NCBI GenBank assembly: GCA_947495575.1
Contig: CANLZL010000002.1
Coordinates: 620,001 to 684,000, forward strand
Length of the DNA stretch: 64,000 nucleotides
Direction: 5' to 3'
From: an uncultured Nioella sp.
GTDB taxonomy: Bacteria > Pseudomonadota > Alphaproteobacteria > Rhodobacterales > Rhodobacteraceae
The notes beneath the pieces are model-generated. The model worked only from the letters and a program-made list of their open reading frames with translations. It was not told where the DNA came from and did not search any database. The position numbers and the translations under genes were made by a program. Of the stretch, positions 16,286 through 25,040 are shown piece by piece (positions within the stretch are counted from its first letter, which is position 1; each line of letters begins with the position of its first letter).

Positions 16286-16804
16286 GGCATCATCGCCATC
16301 AAACCATGCCATAAGCGAGTCCTGATCTGGTGCGACAGGGTCCGCAGCGCCGTCCGTAAAGGCTTCGAATGCCTCTCGGTTCAGTCCGTTCACGCCCACG
16401 ACAACCGGAATCCCCTGAGCCAAGGCCTCGCCGATCAAAGGCCTGAAACCGCGGCCATCGGCCTCTTGCTTCCCAAATTTGTTGATCAGCAAGAGTTCCG
16501 GTTTTTCCGTAAGGCTGCCCCCCACGAGGCCAACGGCCTCTTCCAAAACCATTGGATCCAGTCGACAGCCACGAGACCCTGGGCCCAAATCTTGTGATAT
16601 TCGCAAGACCGGCCCGGCGGGCAAAACAATGACGTCCATGTCGCAAGGGCGGTCCGGCCCGCAGTCGGTATTAACCTGCACAACGCCCGCGACCGAAACA
16701 CCCCGTGCCATCAAAGTGTCGGCAAATCCTTTCAGGATCATATCCAGATCGCCCCGCCCGGGCGAGGTCACATAAGCGATTTTCACGTCATCGGCCTTTC
16801 GCAT
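16271..16804 (-). CDS. DUF2478 domain protein (predicted P-loop NTPase-like)
   Basis: The 177-residue protein has the DUF2478 pattern: IAYVTSPGRGDLDMILKGFA at the start, a Cys-containing loop TDCGPDRPCDMDV, ISQDLGPGSRGCRLDP, and LLLINKFGKQEADGRGFRPL. The last includes NKFGKQE, which resembles a nucleotide-specificity (NKxD-like) segment. Family members often neighbour molybdate transport or nucleotide-dependent enzymes, but the function is not established. No molybdate transporter is adjacent, although a molybdenum hydroxylase lies 4.4 kb away. The start could be 16804 (MRKADD) or 16813. Confidence 0.7.
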   Translation of the reverse strand: MRKADDVKIAYVTSPGRGDLDMILKGFADTLMARGVSVAGVVQVNTDCGPDRPCDMDVIVLPAGPVLRISQDLGPGSRGCRLDPMVLEEAVGLVGGSLTEKPELLLINKFGKQEADGRGFRPLIGEALAQGIPVVVGVNGLNREAFEAFTDGAADPVAPDQDSLMAWFDGDDALAPL

Positions 16805-17077
16805 GTCAGACACTTCAGATGCGGTGGCATCAAACCAAGGTCAAGCTCCATTCACAAACTGCCTAATATTGTAACATTCCCAAAACCTCGGCCCGTTTCA
16901 CGCAACATTATTCCGGCTTTCTGGTTGTACTCGCTGAAATACCTGCCAAGATCAGATTATGTTGGTCATGCCAAACAAAAGAACAACAGAAAACGCGGGC
17001 CGCCCGACAAGGGCGCCACGCGAAATGGCAAACCAAACTCTTCTATATAAACAACCGCCAAGCCCATCAGGGGGACC

Positions 17078-18505
17078 ATGGTAGAATCACCCAACACATT
17101 TGATGAGATGCTGCGCGCTATTGACGATCCGCGCACGCCTTATGACGCCTATTACAAATGGTTCAGCCAGGAGAATGTCAAAGACCTCATGCGCAAGTCG
17201 CAGCAGGCCGAAGATTTCTTTCGTAAGATTGGCATCACATTCAATGTCTATGGACAGGAAGAGGCGCAAGAGCGTTTGATCCCGTTCGACATCGTCCCGC
17301 GCATCATTGCTGCGCGGGAATGGAAACAGCTGGAACGCGGGATTGAGCAGCGTGTACGCGCCATCAACGCGTTTTTGCACGATATTTATCACCGACAGGA
17401 AATCATCCGCGCAGGTCGCGTTCCGAAAGAGCTGATCGCAACCAACGAAGCTTACCTGCCCGAGATGATCGGGGTGAACCCTCCCGGCGGCGTCTATACG
17501 CATATAGTCGGCACTGACCTGGTGCGCACAGGTGAAAATGAGTTCTTTGTATTGGAAGATAACGCACGCACGCCTTCCGGCGTCTCCTATATGCTGGAGA
17601 ACCGGGAAACGATGCTTCAGATGTTCCCGGAACTCTTCCCCAAACTGAAAGTGCGGCCTGTAAGTAGCTATCCGCAGCTCTTGCGGCGGTCGCTTGCAAA
17701 TTGCGCCCCGGATGGAACTCAGGGCAAACCGACAGTGGCCGTGCTGACCCCCGGCATCCATAACTCCGCCTATTTCGAACATGCGTTTCTGGCCGATCAG
17801 ATGGGTGCGGAGCTGGTCGAAGCCCATGACTTGCGCGTCGAAAACGGCAAAGTCGCAATGCGCACGACCCAAGGCTACCAGGCGATTGACGTACTGTATC
17901 GCCGGGTCGATGACGAATATCTTGATCCGCTGACGTTCAATCCTGAAAGCATGTTGGGTGTGCCGGGGATCATGGACGTTTACCGCGCTGGCGGGATCAC
18001 CATTGCCAATGCTCCCGGCACTGGTATCGCTGACGATAAGGCGCTTTATAGCTATATGCCTGATATCGTTGAATTCTATACCGGTGAACGCGCAATCCTA
18101 AAAAACGTGCCAACCTATCGCTGTTCAGAAGACGATAGCCTGAAATATGTTCTTGAAAACCTCGCCGAACTGGTGGTGAAAGAGGTGCACGGATCGGGCG
18201 GCTACGGTATGTTGGTTGGCCCAGCAGCATCGAGAAAGGAACTTTCCGAGTTTGAGAAAAAGCTGCGGGCAAGGCCATCAAACTACATTGCGCAGCCCAC
18301 TTTGGCTCTCTCAACAGTACCGATTCTGACCAAGGCGGGGCTTGCCCCCCGCCATGTCGATCTGCGGCCCTTCGTGCTGGTCTCCCCCAATAAAATCGAC
18401 ATCGTGCCGGGCGGTCTGACCCGGGTGGCGTTGAAGAAAGGGTCACTGGTGGTGAACTCGTCGCAAGGCGGCGGCACCAAGGACACTTGGGTTTTGGGGG
18501 ATTGA
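17078..18505 (+). CDS. Circularly permuted ATP-grasp type 2 protein
   Basis: First gene of the Anbu-associated operon, 475 residues. Recognisable segments are GITFNVYGQEEAQERLIPFD, VPRIIAAREWKQLERGIEQR, DIYHRQEIIRAGRVPKEL, FVLEDNARTPSGVSYMLENR, ANAPGTGIADDKALYSYMPD, VVKEVHGSGGYGMLVGP, and the C-terminal VDLRPFVL with GGLTRVALKKGSLVVNSSQG. These define the permuted ATP-grasp family (DUF404/DUF407), predicted to ligate amino acids or peptides through acyl phosphates. CAGGGGG precedes the ATG. The adjacent alpha-E, transglutaminase-like and Anbu genes form a conserved syntenic unit proposed to make and process a peptide conjugate. The substrate is unknown. Confidence 0.92.
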   Translation: MVESPNTFDEMLRAIDDPRTPYDAYYKWFSQENVKDLMRKSQQAEDFFRKIGITFNVYGQEEAQERLIPFDIVPRIIAAREWKQLERGIEQRVRAINAFLHDIYHRQEIIRAGRVPKELIATNEAYLPEMIGVNPPGGVYTHIVGTDLVRTGENEFFVLEDNARTPSGVSYMLENRETMLQMFPELFPKLKVRPVSSYPQLLRRSLANCAPDGTQGKPTVAVLTPGIHNSAYFEHAFLADQMGAELVEAHDLRVENGKVAMRTTQGYQAIDVLYRRVDDEYLDPLTFNPESMLGVPGIMDVYRAGGITIANAPGTGIADDKALYSYMPDIVEFYTGERAILKNVPTYRCSEDDSLKYVLENLAELVVKEVHGSGGYGMLVGPAASRKELSEFEKKLRARPSNYIAQPTLALSTVPILTKAGLAPRHVDLRPFVLVSPNKIDIVPGGLTRVALKKGSLVVNSSQGGGTKDTWVLGD

Positions 18506-18509
18506 GGGC

Positions 18510-19454
18510 ATGATGTTAGGAAAAACAGCTGGCGGTCTCTTTTGGATGTACCGCTATTTTGAGCGGGCAGAAAACACTGCACGACTCTTGGAAGCCGGGT
18601 GGCGCATCGCGCTGACACGGGGTGAGGACGACTCGAATGAGTGGGAATCCGTCGTGGCGACCGCAGGCAGCGCGGCCACCTACAACGCCAAATACGACAC
18701 GTATGACTCGGCCAATGTGGTAAATTTTCTTCTTAGAGATAAGGACAATCCGTCATCGGTCATGTCCTCCATCGAGGCGGCAAGGTCAAACGCGCGACTC
18801 GTGCGAACAGCTCTGTCATCAGAAGTGTGGGAAGCCACCAATGAATGCTGGATGGCTTTGAAAGAGGCACTGACGCGCCCAGTATCTGATCGCAATCTTT
18901 ACGATACCTTGTCAGCGATCCGGTTTCGCACATCGGTCGTACGCGGCGCGCTGCATGGTACTATGCTGCGCAACGATATTTTTTCATTCTCGCGCCTAGG
19001 GACCTTCCTTGAGCGTGCCGATAACACTGCGCGCATTTTGGATGTGAAGTATTACGTTTTGTTGCCTTCTGCGGCCTTTGTCGGCAGCAAAATGGACAAT
19101 GTGCAATGGGAAGTCATTCTGCGCTCAGTCTCAGCGGAACAAAGCTATCGCTGGTTGAACGGGGGCGATACGACGCCGATGGGCATCGCGGATTTCTTGT
19201 TGCTGGATCGACGTATGCCGCGGTCACTGGCCTTTTGCTATGCCAATATCGGAGAGCAGTTGGAGGCACTGGCACGTGAATATGGTGAGCGTCATGAGTG
19301 CCACGCTCTGGCCGACCGAATGTGCAACCGACTGAACTCCGCTACCATTCAAAGTGTGTTCGAAGAGGGGCTTCATGAGTTCCTGACTGAAAGCATCAGC
19401 TGCACCTCAATGCTGGCAGGGCTTATCGAATCCGATTTTAGCTTCTATGAGTGA
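18510..19454 (+). CDS. Alpha-E domain protein (DUF403)
   Basis: An all-alpha 314-residue protein starting MMLGKTAGGLFWMYRYFERA, with RFRTSVVRGALHGTMLRND, FSRLGTFLERADNTARILD, and a helical C-terminus. FERAENTARLLEAGW and FLERADNTARILDV show an internal repeat of the alpha-E motif. Alpha-E proteins always accompany the permuted ATP-grasp and are thought to be its scaffold or partner. It starts four bases after the ATP-grasp stop. Confidence 0.9.
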   Translation: MMLGKTAGGLFWMYRYFERAENTARLLEAGWRIALTRGEDDSNEWESVVATAGSAATYNAKYDTYDSANVVNFLLRDKDNPSSVMSSIEAARSNARLVRTALSSEVWEATNECWMALKEALTRPVSDRNLYDTLSAIRFRTSVVRGALHGTMLRNDIFSFSRLGTFLERADNTARILDVKYYVLLPSAAFVGSKMDNVQWEVILRSVSAEQSYRWLNGGDTTPMGIADFLLLDRRMPRSLAFCYANIGEQLEALAREYGERHECHALADRMCNRLNSATIQSVFEEGLHEFLTESISCTSMLAGLIESDFSFYE

Positions 19455-19460
19455 CGCTTA

Positions 19461-20267
19461 ATGGAACTCAAAATCACCCACGTCACCACTTATCGCTACG
19501 ATCAGCCGGTGGCCTATGCCCTACAGCAATTGCGCCTTGTGCCCCGGTCGGCACACGGTCAAACGGTTCTGAATTGGCAAACCTCGATCACAGGCGGTAC
19601 CAAGCAGGTCAGTTTTGACGATCAGTTCGTCAATCACACTGATCTTGTCAAAGCCGATCCTGGCACGACCGAGATTAGGATCGTCAGCGAAGGCCTTGTC
19701 GATGTTGAAGACAAGGCGGGCGTCATCGGACCCCATCGCGGCTATGCGCCCCTTTGGTTGTTTGAAAACACCACCAAACAAACCGATCCCGGACCAAATA
19801 TTCGAAACCTTGCCCGAAACATCTCGGCTGAGACATCTGCAATGGATCCGCTGGATCGCTTGCACCAATTGTCGAATACCATTCGCGAAAATGTTGCCTA
19901 TGAAACCGGGCGAACCGATAGCGAAACAACTGCCGAGGCTTCGCTGACGGCAGGCCATGGCGTCTGTCAGGATCACGCACAAATCATGATCACGGCGGCC
20001 CGTCTGATGGGGCACCCTGCCCGTTATATCTCGGGTTATCTGATGATGAATGATCGCGTTGATCAGGATGCAAGCCATGCCTGGTGCGAGGTCTGGACAG
20101 AAACGCTTGGCTGGGTCGGGTTTGATGTGTCGAACGGAATTGCACCCGATGCTCGCTATGTACGCGTTGCGACAGGTCGCGATTACCGTGACGCCGCCCC
20201 GATTATGGGCATTCGTCACGGGGCAGGAAATGAGAGCCTTCAGGTTAGCTTGCAAGTTCAGCAATAG
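19461..20267 (+). CDS. Transglutaminase-like cysteine peptidase family protein
   Basis: The 268-residue protein has an N-terminal beta-sandwich (LKITHVTTYRYDQPVAYALQ, LRLVPRS) and a papain-like transglutaminase core. The catalytic triad is readable as Cys in GHGVCQDHAQIM, His in DASHAWCEVW, and Asp in WVGFDVSNG. Such enzymes cleave or transfer at amide bonds, and here probably act on the product of the ATP-grasp ligase. It starts six bases after the alpha-E stop. Confidence 0.92.
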   Translation: MELKITHVTTYRYDQPVAYALQQLRLVPRSAHGQTVLNWQTSITGGTKQVSFDDQFVNHTDLVKADPGTTEIRIVSEGLVDVEDKAGVIGPHRGYAPLWLFENTTKQTDPGPNIRNLARNISAETSAMDPLDRLHQLSNTIRENVAYETGRTDSETTAEASLTAGHGVCQDHAQIMITAARLMGHPARYISGYLMMNDRVDQDASHAWCEVWTETLGWVGFDVSNGIAPDARYVRVATGRDYRDAAPIMGIRHGAGNESLQVSLQVQQ

Positions 20268-20307
20268 CCTGATTAATGAGCATCAGCGTCAACATTGAGG
20301 ATCGCGC

Positions 20308-21045
20308 ATGACCTATTGCGTTGGATTGAAGCTGGATTGTGGATTGGTGTTTATGTCAGACACCCGCACAAACGCTGGCGTCGATAATATTTCGACCTTC
20401 CGCAAGATGTTCCTCTTCGAGGCCCCTCAAGAGCGTTGCATTACTCTGATGACAGCCGGCAATTTGGCGACGACGCAAGCCGTCGTCAGCCTGCTGGAAG
20501 AACGCGGAAAAGCGCCGGAAAACCGCAGCCCGTCGATCTTTCGCGCCAAATCTATGTTTGGTGTTGCCAAGCTAATCGGTGAAACCCTGCGCGAAGTGAT
20601 CGAAAGCCACTCCACTTCGGGTCAACAGGCCGATAGTTCCTTCCACGCGACCATGATTGTAGGTGGTCAGATTGCGGGCGGTGAGCCACGGCTATTCCTG
20701 ATCTACCCAGAGGGAAATTTCATCGAAGCCAGTGAGGACACACCATTCTTTCAAATAGGTGAGACCAAATATGGCCGACCAATTCTGGTCCGGGTCTACG
20801 ATCCGAACATGAGCTTTGAGGCGGCGGTCAAACTACTCACACTGAGCTTTGATTCTACAATCAAAGCCAATCTATCAGTTAACTTGCCCTTGGATGTGCA
20901 TTGTTATGAAAATGATAGCCTGACCGAGGGCCGCGTTTTCAGGCTCCATGCCGAGGATCCGTATTTCCAGACAATCTCAGCCGGCTGGGGCGTGGCGTTG
21001 AACAATGCGTTCTCGGAATTACCTGACTTTTCCTTCGAAAATTAG
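20308..21045 (+). CDS. Proteasome-related peptidase Anbu
   Basis: Ntn-hydrolase of 245 residues. After removal of Met, Thr2 becomes the N-terminal nucleophile (M-TYCVGLKLDCGLVFMSDTRT), followed by the beta-subunit core with the catalytic Asp (SDTRTNAG) and the GNLATTQAVVSLL segment. Later SSFHATMIVGGQIAGGEPRL and DVHCYENDSL match Anbu (ancestral beta-subunit) proteins. Anbu forms ring or helical assemblies with weak peptidase activity and occurs with ATP-grasp, alpha-E and transglutaminase genes, exactly as here. It is probably the last gene of the operon. Confidence 0.92.
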   Translation: MTYCVGLKLDCGLVFMSDTRTNAGVDNISTFRKMFLFEAPQERCITLMTAGNLATTQAVVSLLEERGKAPENRSPSIFRAKSMFGVAKLIGETLREVIESHSTSGQQADSSFHATMIVGGQIAGGEPRLFLIYPEGNFIEASEDTPFFQIGETKYGRPILVRVYDPNMSFEAAVKLLTLSFDSTIKANLSVNLPLDVHCYENDSLTEGRVFRLHAEDPYFQTISAGWGVALNNAFSELPDFSFEN

Positions 21046-21200
21046 CCGTCGGTCATTGGACCAGAGTCATGACGCAAAATCCCCTCCTTTTTTCGCATTG
21101 AAACCATCGACACAGCCATTAGCTCAGGTAGGGTATGGCGAGTTTCGCGAATTCTAAAGACAGCGCCAAATTGGGCGGCTGTCCTGACCATGGTGACCTG

Positions 21201-22067
21201 ATGAACTATCACACTCCGACTAGCTTTTCTGACGCTTCGGCAATCGCCTCGGCCACCTCGGGCGTCACCCGTTTTCTGGCGGGCGGCACAGATGTTCTGG
21301 TACAGCTACGGTCAGATCTGGTGACACCGGATGACCTGATCGACATCAAACATATCGAGGGTGTGAAAGACATCACTCAGCGCGCTGACGGGGGTTGGGA
21401 TCTGGGCGTGGCCGTGGCAGGCGCTGAGATGACGGAACATGCTGCACTTATTGCGGATTGGCCGGGACTGGTCGAAGGGATGGATCTGATCGGTTCAACC
21501 CAAGTGCAGGGCCGCGCGACGCTTGTTGGCAATCTCTGCAATGGCTCTCCTGCGGCGGATTCCGTGCCGGGCATGGTCGCGGCAGGATGCACTGTCACCG
21601 TCACAGGGCCGGATGGTAGCCGCAAAGTGGCCGTCGAAGACATTCCTGCCGGGCCGGGGCGCACCACATTGCAAAAGGGCGAGCTGATTTCAAAAGTGCA
21701 CATTCCGGCACGTGGCGAAAATGGCGGCGACGCTTACCTGCGCTTCATCCCCCGGACCGAGATGGATATCGCCGTTGTCGGCTGTGCAGTGAACCTGCGC
21801 ATTGAGGGCGATATCATCACCGAGGCACGCGTTGTCATGGGCGCTGTGGCGCCAACAGTTGTGTTGGTTAATGACGCCGCAACGGCCATTATTGGCAGCA
21901 CGTTGGATGAAACCGCGCTTGATGCACTTGCTCAGGCCGCAACTGCCGCTTGCAACCCGATCGACGACAAACGCGGCACCATCGAGTTCCGTAAAGATGT
22001 GGCCGGAGTTCTGGCCAAACGCGCCGCCAAGATCGCCTACGGGCGCGCGAAAGGAGAAGCACAATGA
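21201..22067 (+). CDS. Molybdenum hydroxylase FAD-binding subunit (CoxM/XdhB type)
   Basis: The 288-residue medium subunit carries FAD-binding PCMH motifs: FLAGGTDVLVQLRSDLVTP, IGSTQVQGRATLVGNLCNGS, AADSVPGMVAAGC, and a C-terminal CO-dehydrogenase flavoprotein domain (FIPRTEMDIAVVGCAVNLRI). It passes electrons from the Fe-S subunit to FAD. I chose ATG 21201 (MNYHTPTSF), which fits homologues; the longer frame from 21135 adds 22 unrelated residues. The stop overlaps the next start by four bases. Confidence 0.9.
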   Translation: MNYHTPTSFSDASAIASATSGVTRFLAGGTDVLVQLRSDLVTPDDLIDIKHIEGVKDITQRADGGWDLGVAVAGAEMTEHAALIADWPGLVEGMDLIGSTQVQGRATLVGNLCNGSPAADSVPGMVAAGCTVTVTGPDGSRKVAVEDIPAGPGRTTLQKGELISKVHIPARGENGGDAYLRFIPRTEMDIAVVGCAVNLRIEGDIITEARVVMGAVAPTVVLVNDAATAIIGSTLDETALDALAQAATAACNPIDDKRGTIEFRKDVAGVLAKRAAKIAYGRAKGEAQ

Positions 22068-22543
22068 GCAAGATCCACGTCACAACCACTGTAAATGGCG
22101 ATGAGGTCGAGTATCTCTGCGATCCGCGCGAAACCCTTCTGGATTGCCTTCGCGACCGTGTCGGAATGATGGGCGTGAAGGAAGGCTGCGGCACCGGCGA
22201 TTGCGGGGCATGCTCAGTTACTGTTGATGGCCGGTTGGTCTGCTCCTGCCTGATGTTGGGGGCTGAGGCCGAGGGCAAAGAGATCGGCACCATCGAAGGC
22301 ATGGCCGATGGCGACCAGCTGCACCCGTTGCAGCAAAAATTCATCGAACATGCGGCGTTACAATGCGGAATCTGTACCCCCGGCATTCTGGTCGCTGCCG
22401 AAGCTCTTTTGAAAAAGAACCCCGACCCGACCGAAACCGAGTTGCGCTATTGGCTGGCCGGAAACCTGTGTCGCTGTACCGGTTATGACAAGATCATTCG
22501 CGCCGTTATGGATGCGGCAGCAGATATGCGGGAGGCATCCTAA
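22064..22543 (+). CDS. Molybdenum hydroxylase [2Fe-2S] subunit (CoxS/XdhC type)
   Basis: A 159-residue protein with two [2Fe-2S] clusters. The plant-ferredoxin-type cluster is in KEGCGTGDCGACSVTVDG with the fourth Cys in LVCSCLML. The second, helical cluster is in QCGICTPGILVAA and LCRCTGYDKI. It relays electrons from the molybdopterin centre to FAD. The ATGA overlap with the FAD subunit and the one-base overlap with the large subunit show a tight operon. Confidence 0.95.
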   Translation: MSKIHVTTTVNGDEVEYLCDPRETLLDCLRDRVGMMGVKEGCGTGDCGACSVTVDGRLVCSCLMLGAEAEGKEIGTIEGMADGDQLHPLQQKFIEHAALQCGICTPGILVAAEALLKKNPDPTETELRYWLAGNLCRCTGYDKIIRAVMDAAADMREAS

Positions 22544-24792
22544 TGGCCCTTGATGGATCGAAACCCCAGTTCAAACTTCTGGGCACCCGCCCGAACCGAC
22601 CCGATGGGTTGGATAAAGTGACGGGCCGAGCCCGATATGGCGCGGATTTGAACGCGCCCGGTCAGTTACACGGAGCGATCTTGCGCAGCCCCCATGCCCA
22701 TGCGCGGATCGTAAGTATCGACGCGAGTAAGGCGCTGGCACTGAAGGGCGTGAAGGCAGTGGTCACACGCGCCGATTTTGCCACAGGGCTGACCGGCGAT
22801 GACTGGAACATGCAGGAAAACTGCATGGCCGGTGAAAAGGCCCTTTATGACGGTCATGCTGTCGCTGCTGTTGCCGCGACTACGCCTCTGCTTGCCAAGG
22901 ACGCGGCGAAACTGATCGAGGTGGAATACGAAATTCTGCCGCATGTCACCGATGTCGATGAGGCCATGAAAGAGGGCGCGCCAGTGATCCGGGACGGCGC
23001 GGCGGATTATTCTGTGCCGGACGGGCTGCACCCTAATGTCGTGCGCTATTATGAGAATGGTAAAGGTGATCTTGAGGCCGGTTTTGCTGAAGCCGATTTG
23101 ATCGTCGAGCGCAGCTTCAAAACCGAAGCCGCACATCAGGGCTATATCGAACCCCATGCTTGCCTTGCCCAACTTGGCACTGACGGACAGGGTGAGCTTT
23201 GGTGCTGCACGCAAGGCCATTGGTTTGTGCGCCAGATGTGCACCGCCGCCCTTGGCATCGAAACCAGCCAACTCAAAGTGACGCCTTCGGAAATCGGCGG
23301 CGGCTTTGGCGGCAAGACCACCGTCTTTATTGATCCCGTCGCCTTGGCATTGAGCCGCAAAGCTGGCGGCACGCCAGTCAAATTGGTGATGAGCCGGTCT
23401 GAAGTGCTGCGCGCTACCGGGCCGACGGCCTCGGCGTCGATGGATATTAAGATGGGCATGACCAAAGACGGGCGCATAACGGCCGCCTCTGGTGTGTTCC
23501 GGATGCAAGGGGGCGCCTTTCCCGGCGCGCCTGTCGATGTCACGACTGATCTCGCTTTTGCCAATTACCGGATCGAAAACGTGCATCACGTTGGATATGA
23601 CGTGATGACTAACAGACCCAAACAAGCAGCCTATCGGGCACCGGGTGCGCCGATGGCGGCCTTTGCTTGCGAAAGTGTTGTGGATGAGATGGCCACCAAG
23701 CTAGGCATCGATCCGCTGGATATCCGCCTGAAAAACGGCGTGGTTGAAGGCGACCGCTCAACCTATGGGCCGAAAGTGAAAAAGGTCGGCCTTATCGAAA
23801 CTCTTGAAGCTGCGAAAGCGCATCCAAACTACGCTGCGCCGCTAGGCCCCAACCAAGGGCGCGGCGTAGCTTCGGGCTATTGGATGAACTGGGGCGGCGA
23901 TACGTCTGCTTCGGTGGCTATTGGCGAGGATGGTGCTGTGGCGGTCACGGTTGGCACGCCGGATATTGGCGGCAGCCGAGCCTCCATGGCGCTGATGGCT
24001 GCAGAAACCTTTGGAATCCCATACGAAAACGTCCGGGTCCATATTGCGGACACAGCTTCGCTTGGCATCAATGAACCTACGCATGGCAGCCGGGCCACCT
24101 TTGCCAGCGGGTTGGCAGTGATCCAATCGGCTAAGGAGTGCATCCAGAAAATGTGCGTTCGCGCGGCTGAGAAATGGGACATCGATCCTGACGCCGTGAC
24201 GTGGGAAGATGGCTTTGCCAAGCCCTCTGGACCCAATGCCGGAGATTTCGAACCGCTCTCGATTGCTGAAATTGCCGGCGAGATGAGCGACACTGGCGGG
24301 CCGATTGCAGGCCATTTCGAAGCCAATCCCGGCAAGTTTGGCGGGTCTTTTGGCACGCATGTTGTCGATGTCGAAGTAGATCCTGAAACCGGCCGCACAA
24401 CGATCCTACGCTACCTTGTGGTTCAGGATGCAGGCAAAGCGATCCATCCCTCCTATGTGGAAGGTCAGTTTCAGGGCGGCGCGGTGCAGGGCATTGGGTG
24501 GGCGTTGAACGAGGAATATGTTTACGGGCCCGACGGTCGCCTGCAGAACCCAATTTTCCTCGATTACCGCGTGCCCGTCGCCTCGGACCTGCCGATGATT
24601 GACACGGTGATTGTTGAGGTTCCGAACCCCGGTCACCCTTACGGTGTGCGTGGTGTGGGCGAGACTGGAATCACGCCCCCCCTGCCCGCGATTGCCAATG
24701 CGGTTGCAGCAGCGACCGGAGTTCGGTTCACCGAATTGCCCTTATCACCGCCCAAAGTTCTGGCGGGGATCAAGGCCGCGAAACATGCCTGA
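22543..24792 (+). CDS. Molybdenum hydroxylase molybdopterin-binding large subunit (xanthine dehydrogenase family)
   Basis: The 749-residue catalytic subunit has the substrate-channel and Moco motifs GGGFGGKT, AYRAPGAPMAAFACES, GSRASMALMAAE, and the C-terminal GVRGVGETGITPPLPA, whose Glu is the usual active-site base. The active-site loop reads AYRAPG rather than the AYxCSFR of form I CO dehydrogenase, so CO oxidation is unlikely. Hydroxylation of an aromatic heterocycle, aldehyde or acyl-CoA is more probable. The substrate cannot be fixed from the sequence. The gene is followed by an overlapping MoaD-like gene. Confidence 0.88.
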   Translation: MALDGSKPQFKLLGTRPNRPDGLDKVTGRARYGADLNAPGQLHGAILRSPHAHARIVSIDASKALALKGVKAVVTRADFATGLTGDDWNMQENCMAGEKALYDGHAVAAVAATTPLLAKDAAKLIEVEYEILPHVTDVDEAMKEGAPVIRDGAADYSVPDGLHPNVVRYYENGKGDLEAGFAEADLIVERSFKTEAAHQGYIEPHACLAQLGTDGQGELWCCTQGHWFVRQMCTAALGIETSQLKVTPSEIGGGFGGKTTVFIDPVALALSRKAGGTPVKLVMSRSEVLRATGPTASASMDIKMGMTKDGRITAASGVFRMQGGAFPGAPVDVTTDLAFANYRIENVHHVGYDVMTNRPKQAAYRAPGAPMAAFACESVVDEMATKLGIDPLDIRLKNGVVEGDRSTYGPKVKKVGLIETLEAAKAHPNYAAPLGPNQGRGVASGYWMNWGGDTSASVAIGEDGAVAVTVGTPDIGGSRASMALMAAETFGIPYENVRVHIADTASLGINEPTHGSRATFASGLAVIQSAKECIQKMCVRAAEKWDIDPDAVTWEDGFAKPSGPNAGDFEPLSIAEIAGEMSDTGGPIAGHFEANPGKFGGSFGTHVVDVEVDPETGRTTILRYLVVQDAGKAIHPSYVEGQFQGGAVQGIGWALNEEYVYGPDGRLQNPIFLDYRVPVASDLPMIDTVIVEVPNPGHPYGVRGVGETGITPPLPAIANAVAAATGVRFTELPLSPPKVLAGIKAAKHA

Positions 24793-25030
24793 GATCCATC
24801 TCTGGTCTGGCCTGCGGTCGTTGGCCGATGGCAAAGAGGTCGTCGAGGTTGAGGGCAAGACCGTACGGCAGGTCTTGGATGATCTGGTCGCTAAACACCC
24901 GGCCCTTGCCCCTGCCATCGCAGCGGGCGTATCGGTCGCGGTGGATGGCGAGATTTTGCCCTCCAACAAGGCGGAACCGGTTGATGAGGATAGTGAGATC
25001 TTTCTGCTCAACAAACTGCGCGGCGGGTGA
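24785..25030 (+). CDS. MoaD/ThiS-like ubiquitin-fold sulfur carrier
   Basis: The 81-residue protein PEIHLWSGLRSLADG... has a beta-grasp pattern and ends in LRGG, the C-terminal Gly-Gly that is adenylated and thiocarboxylated in MoaD and ThiS. It overlaps the 3' end of the molybdenum hydroxylase large-subunit gene by eight bases, so it is translationally coupled. A dedicated molybdopterin-synthase small subunit, or a sulfur carrier for the enzyme's Mo-sulfido ligand, is inferred from context. No MoaE, MoeB or XdhC is present in the window. Confidence 0.8.
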   Translation: MPEIHLWSGLRSLADGKEVVEVEGKTVRQVLDDLVAKHPALAPAIAAGVSVAVDGEILPSNKAEPVDEDSEIFLLNKLRGG

Positions 25031-25040
25031 TCCCGGCACG

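Noticed and set aside
22666-23625. 319-residue minus-strand frame opposite the molybdenum hydroxylase large subunit
   Set aside because: The real gene on the plus strand has full family motifs; the antisense frame has none.
22543-24792. Aerobic CO dehydrogenase CoxL
   Set aside because: The active-site loop reads AYRAPG rather than AYxCSFR, so CO oxidation is not supported.
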